DNA of 64,000 nt from Planococcus lenghuensis (GTDB lineage: Bacteria > Bacillota > Bacilli > Bacillales_A > Planococcaceae). The DNA lies in assembly GCF_001999905.1 (NCBI RefSeq), contig NZ_CP019640.1, positions 577,001 through 641,000 of the forward strand, given 5' to 3'. The position numbers and the translations under genes were made by a program. Positions 1-7,518 of this stretch are shown in pieces; position 1 is the stretch's first letter; each line of letters starts with the position of its first letter. The notes beneath the pieces are model-generated. The model saw nothing but the letters and a program-made list of their open reading frames with translations, ran no database searches and was not told the DNA's origin.

Positions 1-298
1 GATCTTAATCGTCACTCGACCACCATTTACATCATAAATCATAAAAAGCTGACACCGGAAACCCGACACCAGCGCTCACAATCTCCATTAAAAAGGATAA
101 ATCGCCGGATAGATGCCAAGAGAAATCTTAAAAGGCATTCATCCGGCTCTAAAGTGCATTCAAAATTTTTTAAAAGGCACTGAACTGGTTTTAAAGATCA
201 TTCACGGCCCCTTAATATGCACTCATCCGATCTTAATCGTCACTCGACCACCATTTACATCATAAATCACAAAAAGCTGACACCGGAAACCCGGCGTC
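1..298. repeat. Direct repeat of about 65 bp (1-65 and 229-294)
   Basis: The sequence starting GATCTTAATCGTCACTCGAC at position 1 recurs at 229 and stays nearly identical through the GACACCGGAAACCC segment. The copy at 229 carries the complete terminator of the neighbouring lipoprotein gene. The copy at 1 has only the left arm and then diverges. The stretch between the copies holds 21-bp repeats. This looks like local duplication of a gene end; no gene is seen in 1-312. Confidence 0.8.
128..253. repeat. 21-bp tandem repeat array A, six units
   Basis: Six units of exactly 21 bases start at 128, 149, 170, 191, 212 and 233, and a further unit lies at 5-25. The units share TTAAARNGCAYTCA followed by about seven variable bases. 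The same unit with the same period recurs near 6000 and 16750. No promoter, gene or spacer structure explains it. Confidence 0.8.
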
Positions 299-304
299 AG
301 CTTT
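273..304 (-). terminator. Rho-independent terminator of the lipoprotein gene
   Basis: Arms AAAGCTGACACCGG (273-286) and CCGGCGTCAGCTTT (291-304) form a near-perfect stem. On the minus strand it is followed by a T run. It lies just past the stop of the gene at 313-975. Confidence 0.85.
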
Positions 305-312
305 ACTTTTAA

Positions 313-975
313 TTAAAAATCAATCGTCAATTCATTGGCGTCTGCAATTTTTTCATCTTCTGTATTGAACACATCGCTCGTCGTTAAGGTAAGGGTCCGG
401 GTATCTTCTCCGTCAAGCACGAATCCGATATGGCCTTTCACTGTTTCACCGGGCGCGATTTCGCCATTCAGTTCTTCCAGGTAGATATCATCTTCCCACG
501 TATATTCTTCTCCGGTATCCGCCGAAGCGAGCGCAACCGGCGCGAATTTCAGCGGGGCATCCGTGGTGTTGCGGATTTCAATAAATGCGTTGATGATCGG
601 AAATTCTTCGGCTTCGGTAAAGTGATGATAGTAATCGGTCAGGCTGTAATCCGGCTGATAGCTGAGCAGTTTTGCTGCATGCACCGTCAATTCGATGCCG
701 CCGATTTCGACGGTGTCGCCATCCAGTGCCGCGGCGAGCAACTCGATCTGCCCCCGCGCATCCCGGAACACAGCGCCGGTTTCTGTCAGCGTCCGGTCAT
801 CCGTCACTTGCGGGTTCACAATATAACCTTCATAAAAACCGGGAATCGCGATATGGGAAGCGGCCGCAGATACGCCGGCTTCCGGCTGTTCAGAAACAGC
901 GGGGGTGTCGGCTTGTTCACTGCAGCCGGCCAGCAATGCGGCCAGCGTAAAACCGATGAGGCTTGCTCGTTTCAT
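313..975 (-). CDS. Lipoprotein, DUF4352-like beta-sandwich
   Basis: This is a secreted lipoprotein of 220 residues. I start it at 975 because an AGGAG lies just upstream and the protein then begins MKRASLIGFTLAALLAGC, a signal peptide ending in a lipobox (LAGC). The mature part has a short acidic, Ala-rich linker and then a single domain. Strand-rich segments such as FIEIRNTTDAPLKFAP and the GEIAPGETVKGHIGFVL stretch resemble the telokin-like DUF4352 family of extracellular proteins of unknown role. It ends at a strong terminator and lies downstream of two alkaline phosphatases on the same strand, 69 bases from the nearer one. Co-transcription is possible but not shown. Confidence 0.75.
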   Translation of the reverse strand: MKRASLIGFTLAALLAGCSEQADTPAVSEQPEAGVSAAASHIAIPGFYEGYIVNPQVTDDRTLTETGAVFRDARGQIELLAAALDGDTVEIGGIELTVHAAKLLSYQPDYSLTDYYHHFTEAEEFPIINAFIEIRNTTDAPLKFAPVALASADTGEEYTWEDDIYLEELNGEIAPGETVKGHIGFVLDGEDTRTLTLTTSDVFNTEDEKIADANELTIDF

Positions 976-1044
976 TTCAAAACTCCTATCCCGCAGTGAT
1001 TCCCGCTGCGACACAAGCCGGCGGGAACCGAGAGTAAATACGGA

Positions 1045-2427
1045 TTATTTATCAGTGATCGTAACGTCAGCTTTCAATAAATCAAAGATCAGTTTCGCTT
1101 GGTCGGTGTTATCCAAATGACCGGCGAAATTGTCGCTCGACGGGCCGTATGCATAGACGGATACATCTTCACCGGTGTGGCCGCCTGTCGTCCAGCCGGT
1201 GAATGTGCGCGCATTGTAAATCGCTTCAATGGCGTTATCAACAGCCCGCAGATCGTTTTTCGCTGCTGCAGTTTCAACGGAACGGATCTCGGCCGCTGTC
1301 ACTTTGAAGCCGCTATAAGCTTCGAGTGTTTCACCCACGCCTGCACCATTAATGATGCGCTGCGCCATGAAATCCGGTGTGCGTTTGGCGCCTTCAATGA
1401 TTTCACTTAACCAATTGTACTGACCGGCTGCGCCCATCGAGAAGCCGCCTGTCGAATGATCAGCGGTTGCAATGACAAGTGTATGCTTGTCTTTTTTCGC
1501 GAAGTCGATCGCTGCCTGGAAAGCCAGTTCAAAATCTTCCATTTCACTCATCGCGGAGACGATATCGTTATCGTGTCCGGCCCAGTCGATCTGGCTGCCT
1601 TCCACCATAAGGAAGAAACCGTCTTTATCCTGGCTCAGGCGGTCAAGTGCAGAAACCGTCATGTCTTTCAAAGAAGGGGTGTCTGCGTCGCGGTCAATCA
1701 TTTTCGGCATGCCGCCCGGCGCAAAGAGACCGACGACTTGTTCGTTATCGTCCGCAAACAATTCCTGCTTGCTGTCGACATAGCTGAAGCCGTCCGCCTG
1801 GAACTCTTTTACGAGGTTCCGGTCTTCACGGATCAGCAGGTCAGTGCCGCCGCCAAGAAGAACATCCACTTTATGTTCACCGTTAATTAATTCATCAAAA
1901 TAATCATCCGCGATGCCGTTCATGTTCCGGCGGCTTGGGTCATGCGAGCCGAAGGAAGCAGGGGTTGCGTGTGTGATTTCAGACGTTGCCACGAGACCGG
2001 TCGCTTTTCCTTGTTCTTTGGCTGCCTCCAGAACCGTCTTCACTTCGGATTTATCGTTATCAACGGCAACCGCGCTATTGTATGTTTTAATCCCAGCGGC
2101 CATGGCGGTCGCTGCTGAAGAGGAATCGGTGATATTTTCGTCCGGGTCTTCCGCGTACGTCATCTGCATGCCGACGAGGTATTCATCCATCGCTGTCCGT
2201 TCGACGAGCTTCGTCGTCGGATCATCTTTCAAATACCGGTAGGCGGATGTGTAGGAATTGCCCATTCCATCCCCGATCAGGAAAATCACATTTTTGACTT
2301 TGGCGTTGCTGTCAGCCTGTCCGCTTTTTGCTTGTGCGTCAGCTGCGGCACCGAAAATTCCGGCGAATGAAATGACAGAGATGGCCGCGAACGGGATCAA
2401 TTTCTTCTTGAATGAATGCGTGGTCAT
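1045..2427 (-). CDS. Alkaline phosphatase, secreted
   Basis: This is an alkaline phosphatase (PhoA/PhoB superfamily) that hydrolyses phosphomonoesters outside the cell. The 460-residue protein has a signal peptide (KKKL, then a hydrophobic stretch to about residue 32). It carries the metal-site motif VIFLIGDGMG (residues 47-56), the nucleophile motif TDSSSAAT with Asp101-Ser102, a DWAGHDND metal ligand segment and ADHSTGG near residue 320. The length is normal for the bacillary enzymes. An AGGAGG ribosome site precedes the ATG. The next gene upstream (2716-4089) is a clear paralogue. Such enzymes are usually induced by phosphate starvation through PhoP, but I could not place a convincing Pho box. 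Confidence 0.93.
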   Translation of the reverse strand: MTTHSFKKKLIPFAAISVISFAGIFGAAADAQAKSGQADSNAKVKNVIFLIGDGMGNSYTSAYRYLKDDPTTKLVERTAMDEYLVGMQMTYAEDPDENITDSSSAATAMAAGIKTYNSAVAVDNDKSEVKTVLEAAKEQGKATGLVATSEITHATPASFGSHDPSRRNMNGIADDYFDELINGEHKVDVLLGGGTDLLIREDRNLVKEFQADGFSYVDSKQELFADDNEQVVGLFAPGGMPKMIDRDADTPSLKDMTVSALDRLSQDKDGFFLMVEGSQIDWAGHDNDIVSAMSEMEDFELAFQAAIDFAKKDKHTLVIATADHSTGGFSMGAAGQYNWLSEIIEGAKRTPDFMAQRIINGAGVGETLEAYSGFKVTAAEIRSVETAAAKNDLRAVDNAIEAIYNARTFTGWTTGGHTGEDVSVYAYGPSSDNFAGHLDNTDQAKLIFDLLKADVTITDK

Positions 2428-2668
2428 GAAATCACTTACCTCCTGCTTTATATATAATAAATCTTTATAAATTTAACCGTTATTCTGAAAAAATAATAGA
2501 TGCGGAAAGTAGGGGAAAGAGAAGCGAAAAACAGATGGCAAAATCCTATGGAAACAACAGCGGGCATAGGAAAACGAATTTAAGTGAGTGGAAAGTAACT
2601 GAAAGCTGAGAAAGAGAGGGGAGAAGCGGTTTTTAATGAAATTTTCAGTTTTAATGGACGAGGAAATA

Positions 2669-2697
2669 CCCGGCTGCATCGCTTGGATGCCGCCGGG
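2669..2697 (-). terminator. Weak terminator-like hairpin
   Basis: CCCGGC (2669-2674) pairs with GCCGGG (2692-2697), and GCATC with GATGC inside. It sits just past the stop of the upstream phosphatase. The T tract on the minus strand is short, so termination strength is uncertain. The rest of 2428-2715 is AT-rich leader sequence for the gene at 1045-2427. Confidence 0.5.
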
Positions 2698-2715
2698 TTG
2701 GATGGCTTGCTGAGT

Positions 2716-4089
2716 TTATTCGTCGGTGATGTCCGCATCAGCGCCCAGCAGCCGAAATAATTTTTTTGCTATATCCGTATTATCAATGTGACCGGCAAAT
2801 TGCGTCCGACCCGGTCCGGCGGCATAGACGGGCACATCTTCACCGGTGTGGCCGTCAGTCGTCCAGCCGGTATGCGAGCGGGCGTCGAAAATGGCTTCAA
2901 TGGCATCATCTGTCGCGCTGAATCCCTCGGTGCGCGCGGCTTTGCGGACGGCGGCGATTTCTTCCGACCGCAATTCAATTCCGATATACGCATCAAGTGT
3001 TTCTTGAACGTCAGCTCCGGTCAAAATCTCCCGGGCGATGAAGTCAGGCGTACGCCGTGCCGTCCGTACCGAATCGCCGTCCCAGTCATAGTAACCGTCA
3101 GCGCCAACGGATAAGCCGCCGACGGAATGATCCGCGGTCGCGATGACGAGCGTGTCGCCGTCTTCCTGCGCGAAATCGATGGCCGTCTGGAATGCCTGCT
3201 CGAAATCCGCCATTTCGCTCATCGCTGCGACGATATCATTATCATGCCCGGCCCAGTCGATCTGACTGCCTTCGACGAGGAGAAAGAAACCGTCATCGTC
3301 CCGGCTCAGCCGCTCGATCGCCGACTCGGTCATTTCCGCAAGCGATGGCACATCATTCGTCCGGTCAATGCTATACGGAAGGCCCCGGTCTGCAAACAAC
3401 CCGACCACACGGCTGTCGCGGTTTTGCCGCAATTCCACCCGGCTGTCCACATAGCTATAGCCGTCTGTCTGGAATTCCTCGACCAAATTGCGGTCGGACC
3501 GAATCAGCAAATCCCGCCCGCCGCCAAAAAGCACATCGATTTTATGGGCACCATCAATCCGGTCGTCGTAATAATCGTCTGCGATCGCCCGCATGTTCTG
3601 CCGGTCGGCGACATGCGCAGCAAAAGCGGCAGGGGTGGCATGCGTCACTTCCGAAGTGACGACAAGTCCGGTTGCTTTCCCTTGGGCCTTAGCGGCTTCC
3701 AGCACCGTCTGGACCGCGGACCGGTCATTGTCGACGGCAATGGAGCTATTGTACGTTTTCACACCTGCCGCCATGGCGGTCGCCGCGGCGGCAGAGTCAG
3801 TGACATTCGCTTCCGGGTCATCGGCATGCGTCGACTGCATGCCTGTGAGATACGGATCAAATGCGGTATCGTCGACAATCGCTGTACGCGCATCATCCTG
3901 CAAATAGCGGTACGCTGATACATATTCTATCCCCATGCCGTCACCGATGAGAAAAATGATGTTTTCCGGTGTTGTATAAGTGTAGAAGTTCCCGGACTCT
4001 TCCGTTTCAGCAGCCAGGTTTATAGTTCCCGGACAAGTGAGTGCGGCGGCATTTATGAGCAGCAGCTTTTTTCCGAGTGACATGCCCAT
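2716..4089 (-). CDS. Alkaline phosphatase, second paralogue
   Basis: This is an alkaline phosphatase of 457 residues. I start it at 4089, where AGGAGGAGA stands just upstream of ATG and the product begins MGMSLGKKLLLINAAAL, a plausible export signal. It has the motifs NIIFLIGDGMG, VTDSAAAATAMAAG (Asp-Ser nucleophile), DWAGHDND and ADHSVGG. Alignment by eye with the neighbour at 1045-2427 is near full length, so the pair arose by tandem duplication. The extra N-terminal residues upstream of 4089 lack a ribosome site. Some loops are more acidic and Arg-rich than in the paralogue, which hints at divergence in substrate or conditions of use. Confidence 0.92.
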   Translation of the reverse strand: MGMSLGKKLLLINAAALTCPGTINLAAETEESGNFYTYTTPENIIFLIGDGMGIEYVSAYRYLQDDARTAIVDDTAFDPYLTGMQSTHADDPEANVTDSAAAATAMAAGVKTYNSSIAVDNDRSAVQTVLEAAKAQGKATGLVVTSEVTHATPAAFAAHVADRQNMRAIADDYYDDRIDGAHKIDVLFGGGRDLLIRSDRNLVEEFQTDGYSYVDSRVELRQNRDSRVVGLFADRGLPYSIDRTNDVPSLAEMTESAIERLSRDDDGFFLLVEGSQIDWAGHDNDIVAAMSEMADFEQAFQTAIDFAQEDGDTLVIATADHSVGGLSVGADGYYDWDGDSVRTARRTPDFIAREILTGADVQETLDAYIGIELRSEEIAAVRKAARTEGFSATDDAIEAIFDARSHTGWTTDGHTGEDVPVYAAGPGRTQFAGHIDNTDIAKKLFRLLGADADITDE

Positions 4090-4174
4090 CGTAGGTCTCC
4101 TCCTGAAATGCAATGTGTTTAAAATCATCGATGTCGGGAGAAACAAGGCAGGCAGCAGCATTTATCAATAAAAA

Positions 4175-4210
4175 ACGATCCGCCGGTCATGTCACAGACC
4201 GGCGGATCGT
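4175..4210 (-). terminator. Perfect hairpin with T run on the minus strand
   Basis: ACGATCCGCCGGTC (4175-4188) and its exact reverse complement (4197-4210) flank an 8-base loop, and the minus strand continues with a T run. No minus-strand gene is recognisable upstream of it, so it may be a relic or may insulate the phosphatase promoter. The rest of 4211-4477 shows no convincing gene. Confidence 0.7.
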
Positions 4211-4477
4211 CCTTAAAGAATTCAGGTGGGGTTACTTATTTTTACCCCGAAATGCACAAGCGCAATCCCATTTTGAAATAAGAGCAGCAACTGGTTTGAG
4301 ATCGATTGAGCCGACGTTCAGAGCCGGTAAAGTCCTGTTGAGGGAGACGGAAGCGCTCCAAGAACAATTGGGGGGATGATCGGATCTTCCGGCAATAAAT
4401 CCTATGTCCCATACTAATATTTTAAAAATTGTGTTAAATTATTCTTAATAAAAAGAGGCCGGCAGGAGGTGAATACA

Positions 4478-4828
4478 GTGGGCCGGACGACTGAGATGGC
4501 CTTAGGCGTATTTGGCGGTCTGTTTGGGTTTGCAGGGGCGATGATGGCATTGTTTATCGGAATGGCGGAATTCGTTTTCACAGGTTCCAGCCAATTGATT
4601 GCAGCGGGAGCCAATGCGCTCGTCTTCAGTGCATTGGCCGTCATCGGCGCCGTGATGGTTGAGATACATGCGAAAGTTGGCGGCGGTTTGATGATGGTCA
4701 GCGGAATTTTGATTTTGCCTGTGCTGGATCTGTTCGGTGTAGTGCCTGCATTGCTGCTGGTGCCGGCAGGCGTAATGGGCATGGTGCGGAAAACGAAGCC
4801 GGAACTTCCCAAAAACCTGGCCGCCTGA
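4478..4828 (+). CDS. Small membrane protein, DUF4064-like
   Basis: This is a 116-residue protein with about three to four hydrophobic segments (ALGVFGGLFGFAGAMMALF, ALVFSALAVIGAVMVEI, GLMMVSGILILPVL, and VPALLLVPAGVMGMV). I chose the GTG at 4478 because AGGAGG at 4464-4469 is eight bases upstream; a GTG at 4469 overlaps that ribosome site. The opening and spacing resemble DUF4064, a family of small Bacillales membrane proteins of unknown function. It stands alone and ends in a terminator at 4889-4917. Confidence 0.7.
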   Translation: MGRTTEMALGVFGGLFGFAGAMMALFIGMAEFVFTGSSQLIAAGANALVFSALAVIGAVMVEIHAKVGGGLMMVSGILILPVLDLFGVVPALLLVPAGVMGMVRKTKPELPKNLAA

Positions 4829-4888
4829 CCGCTCACGAGCCGTAATCAGGGAAACTGCATTGAGCCAAGGGATCAATTCGGATCATAA

Positions 4889-4917
4889 AAAGAGCGGACG
4901 CACAGCGCCCGCTCTTT
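4889..4917 (+). terminator. Terminator of the DUF4064-like gene
   Basis: AAAGAGCGG (4889-4897) pairs with CCGCTCTTT (4909-4917) across an 11-base loop, 60 bases after the stop codon. Confidence 0.7.
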
Positions 4918-5315
4918 GTCCGTTCCGATCTGACCGGCCGATGGTTGTCTGATAGCTCAGCGGGCATATCCGGGGTATTTCCGCTGTCCGGCAGTCGATC
5001 GGGGCCGCGGCTGAGCGGCCGAGCCGACTCCATCTCCCAATCCACGTCGACATCAATCCAGCGCCTGCGAGACCAGACGCCGGCTCCACATCGCAGACCC
5101 CCCTTTCGGTAAGACAGACCCCATCCAGTCCGGGGGGATGGATGGTTACCTTTATCGTAGCAATCATTTCGGAATCGCGACTTGACCGGGATCAAGTTTT
5201 ACATCCAAAAGCAAAGCTTCGTAAATCAGCGGCAATTGCGCCTTCAAGAAAGATTGCCGTTGTCCTCTGCGGGTAAATACAGGGCAACAGCATCTTCCGG
5301 AAGGAGGGATGAGTT
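4918..5315. other. Gene-free stretch of about 400 bp
   Basis: Open frames here are short and lack ribosome sites. The part nearest 5315 is the leader of the CadD-like gene and contains an AAGGAGGG ribosome site (5301-5308). I could not fit it to a known riboswitch. Confidence 0.5.
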
Positions 5316-5921
5316 GTGCTGACGACGGTCATCTCTGCAGTATCAGCTTTCATTGCAACGAGCATCGATTACATCTTTATCCTGGTCATTTTGTTCGCGC
5401 AGCTCAAGAAAGGCAGCGCTAAACGCATCGTCATCGGCCAGTACTTGGGGCTGACCGTGCTCGTGGGCGTCAGTGTGCTTGCCGCATACGGACTCGCGTT
5501 CATCCCGCAGCGCTGGATCGGATTTCTCGGGCTGATCCCGATTTACCTGGGATTCGATGTGCTGTTGAATAAAGACGAAGACAACGAGGATGAAGACGTG
5601 CTCGAATCGGTCGGCCGGTTCCAGCACGCCGCGATCGGTGTGATGATTCTGGCGCTGGCGGCCGGCGGGGACAATCTCGGTGTCTATATCCCCTATTTCA
5701 CAACGCTCACCGGCGGGGAATTGGTCGCTGTCCTGGTCATTTTCTATGCGCTGACGGGCGCGCTTTGCTACCTCAGTTATAAATTGGCGAAAATCGGCGC
5801 CGTATCCATCACGATTGAGAAGTATGAACGGTTCATTGTCCCTGTCGTATTCATTGCGCTCGGCCTCATGATTCTGAACGAAAACGGGACATTCGAGCTG
5901 ATTGCGGGCTGGTTCAGCTAA
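5316..5921 (+). CDS. CadD-family cadmium resistance transporter
   Basis: This is a polytopic membrane protein of 201 residues, the usual length for the CadD family of divalent-cation exporters. It starts with GTG at 5316, eight bases after AAGGAGGG. The first helix carries ISAVSAFIATSIDYIFILVI, typical of the family, and is followed by LGLTVLVGVSVLAAYGLAFI and the conserved loop HAAIGVMILALAAGGDNLGVY. An acidic stretch near residue 90 (KDEDNEDEDV) may bind metal ions. No ArsR/CadC-type regulator is adjacent. The metal actually exported cannot be told from sequence. Confidence 0.85.
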   Translation: MLTTVISAVSAFIATSIDYIFILVILFAQLKKGSAKRIVIGQYLGLTVLVGVSVLAAYGLAFIPQRWIGFLGLIPIYLGFDVLLNKDEDNEDEDVLESVGRFQHAAIGVMILALAAGGDNLGVYIPYFTTLTGGELVAVLVIFYALTGALCYLSYKLAKIGAVSITIEKYERFIVPVVFIALGLMILNENGTFELIAGWFS

Positions 5922-5984
5922 AAAGAGATTTGGGGGTGACCCTGTGTCAGAAACAATTCACCCTCGATTGGCAGGCATTCAAGC

Positions 5985-6131
5985 TTAACGTGCACTCAAA
6001 TAGTTTTAAAACCCACTCAGCCAATTTTAAAACGCACTCAAAAGTTTTTAATGAACACTCGACTGACCTTAAAACGCACTCAAAAGTTTTTATTACGCAC
6101 CCAATCGATTTTAAAAAGCAATTATTGACCC
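5985..6131. repeat. 21-bp tandem repeat array B, seven units
   Basis: Units of exactly 21 bases begin at 5985, 6006, 6027, 6048, 6069, 6090 and 6111. They share TTAAAACGCACTCA with a variable tail. Because 21 is a multiple of three, the array stays open as a repeated peptide, but there is no ribosome site and the same is seen in the other arrays. It is preceded by the motif CCCTGTGTCA at 5940. Confidence 0.85.
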
Positions 6132-6207
6132 AGACGAAGGGAATTGAATGTGACCCTGTGTCAGAAGCAATTTAGGATTAAAGTGCACTACACCCACTCA
6201 GAAGGTT

Positions 6208-6270
6208 TTAATGTTCACGCAGCCGATCTTTGAACGCACTCACTGACTTTCAAAATGATTCCACACCTCC
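6208..6270. repeat. 21-bp repeat array B continued, three units
   Basis: Units at 6208, 6229 and 6250 follow a second CCCTGTGTCA copy (6154-6163) and a partial unit near 6179. The last unit runs into the terminator at 6277. No gene is seen between 5922 and 6496. Confidence 0.75.
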
Positions 6271-6276
6271 ACAGGA

Positions 6277-6317
6277 AAAACACGTCCCGCAGGTTTCTTG
6301 GCTGCCGGACGTGTTTT
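6277..6317. terminator. Bidirectional terminator hairpin
   Basis: AAAACACGTCCCGCAG (6277-6292) pairs with CTGCCGGACGTGTTTT (6302-6317) with one mismatch. A and T runs on the two sides allow use from either strand. The downstream 6318-6496 shows only the leader of prpB. Confidence 0.75.
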
Positions 6318-6496
6318 CGTGTTTCACGCAAAGCATAGGGGTACGATTCATTCAAAATAAGAGAACCCGAAGAAGATAAAAAAGTGCTAAACTGAACAAG
6401 GATATCCATGCCGGTTGAATGATCGCATTGGATGAAGAAATGGAATGGGTGCAACCAACGTCAACGTGGAAGAGCTAATGAAAAGGGGGACTTGGA

Positions 6497-7408
6497 ATGA
6501 CATGGCTTGTCAATGAACCGATCGGGCAAAAAGAGCTGGCTGCCCGCTTCAAAGAACTGGTCGATGGACCGGACATTCTGCAAGTGGCCGGCGCGCACGA
6601 CGCAATGGCAGCGCTTGCAGCAAAGCAGGCGGGATTCAAGGCGCTGTATTTATCAGGTGCTGCCTACACCGCGAGCCGGGGGCTGCCGGATCTCGGCCTG
6701 TTGTATTCCAATGAAGTGGCCGACCGTGCCCGCGATATTGTCCGGGCGACGAATTTACCGCTTCTTGTTGATATTGACACAGGATACGGCGGTGTCATCA
6801 ACGCAACCCGCGCAGCCCGTGAAATGGTGGAAGCCGGCGTGGCGGCCGTGCAGCTGGAAGATCAAGTGCAGCCGAAGAAATGCGGTCATTTAAATGGCAA
6901 GGCGCTCGTGCCGACAGAAGAAATGGTGCACAAGATTCAAGCGATCAAAGCGGCCGCCCCGGGTTTGATTGTGGTGGCCCGCACGGACGCATATGGCGTG
7001 GAAGGCATCGATGCGGCAATCGAACGGTGCACGGCATATATAGCTGCCGGGGCGGATGCGTTGTTTCCGGAAGCGCTTCAAAGTGAAGCGGAGTTCCAGG
7101 CTGTGAAATCGGTGGTGGATGTGCCGATTCTGGCCAATATGACCGAATTCGGCAAGACACCTTACTTCACAGCGCAGGAGTTTCAGCGCATGGGCTGCGA
7201 TTTTGTGATTTATCCGGTCACATCGCTGCGGGTTGCGGCAAAGGCCTATGTCCGGGTATTTGAGGAAATCCTGACCGCCGGCACCCAACAAGGCCAGCTA
7301 GAGAATATGCAAACCCGAAAAGAGCTGTACGAGACCATTGAATACGAGAAGTACGAGCAGCTCGACCGAAAGTTGGCAAAGACGAAAATTGAAGATTATC
7401 ACGGCTGA
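6497..7408 (+). CDS. prpB: Methylisocitrate lyase family enzyme (PrpB-like)
   Basis: This 303-residue cytosolic enzyme belongs to the isocitrate lyase/PEP mutase superfamily. PrpB cleaves 2-methylisocitrate to pyruvate and succinate. The sequence shows the LYLSGAAYTAS and VDIDTGYGG metal-binding segments and the catalytic loop KKCGH near residue 130. A ribosome site, AGGGGGA, precedes the ATG. No prpC or prpD lies nearby. Instead a sensor kinase, regulator, tricarboxylate transporter and tricarballylate-type dehydrogenase follow on the same strand. The substrate may therefore be another substituted malate or tricarboxylate; relatives such as dimethylmalate lyase share the KKCGH loop. The family is certain, the exact substrate is not. 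Confidence 0.88.
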   Translation: MTWLVNEPIGQKELAARFKELVDGPDILQVAGAHDAMAALAAKQAGFKALYLSGAAYTASRGLPDLGLLYSNEVADRARDIVRATNLPLLVDIDTGYGGVINATRAAREMVEAGVAAVQLEDQVQPKKCGHLNGKALVPTEEMVHKIQAIKAAAPGLIVVARTDAYGVEGIDAAIERCTAYIAAGADALFPEALQSEAEFQAVKSVVDVPILANMTEFGKTPYFTAQEFQRMGCDFVIYPVTSLRVAAKAYVRVFEEILTAGTQQGQLENMQTRKELYETIEYEKYEQLDRKLAKTKIEDYHG

Positions 7409-7518
7409 ACACCAGCCAATCTGTACACTGCCCGCAATGGACCAAACGAATATAAAATCGGCGGTGGGACGGCAATTGCGCCGTACGTTATCGTTCGAAT
7501 GGGAATAAGAGGCTTGCT

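Noticed and set aside
128-253. CRISPR array
   Set aside because: The units are contiguous 21-mers with a degenerate core and no long unique spacers; no cas genes are present.
2428-2500. Pho box before the alkaline phosphatase
   Set aside because: AT-rich leader gives many partial matches; none has the expected repeated spacing clearly enough.
4113-4379. Open frame of 88 codons near 4200
   Set aside because: It crosses a perfect terminator hairpin and has no ribosome site or family resemblance.
4918-5315. Metal riboswitch before the CadD-like gene
   Set aside because: I could not match conserved elements of the yybP-ykoY or other metal-sensing riboswitches.
5930-6175. Open frame of 81 codons with repeated FKTHS-like peptides
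   Set aside because: The repetition comes from the 21-bp DNA repeat, whose length is a multiple of three. There is no ribosome site, and the same DNA unit elsewhere is not in an open frame of a gene.
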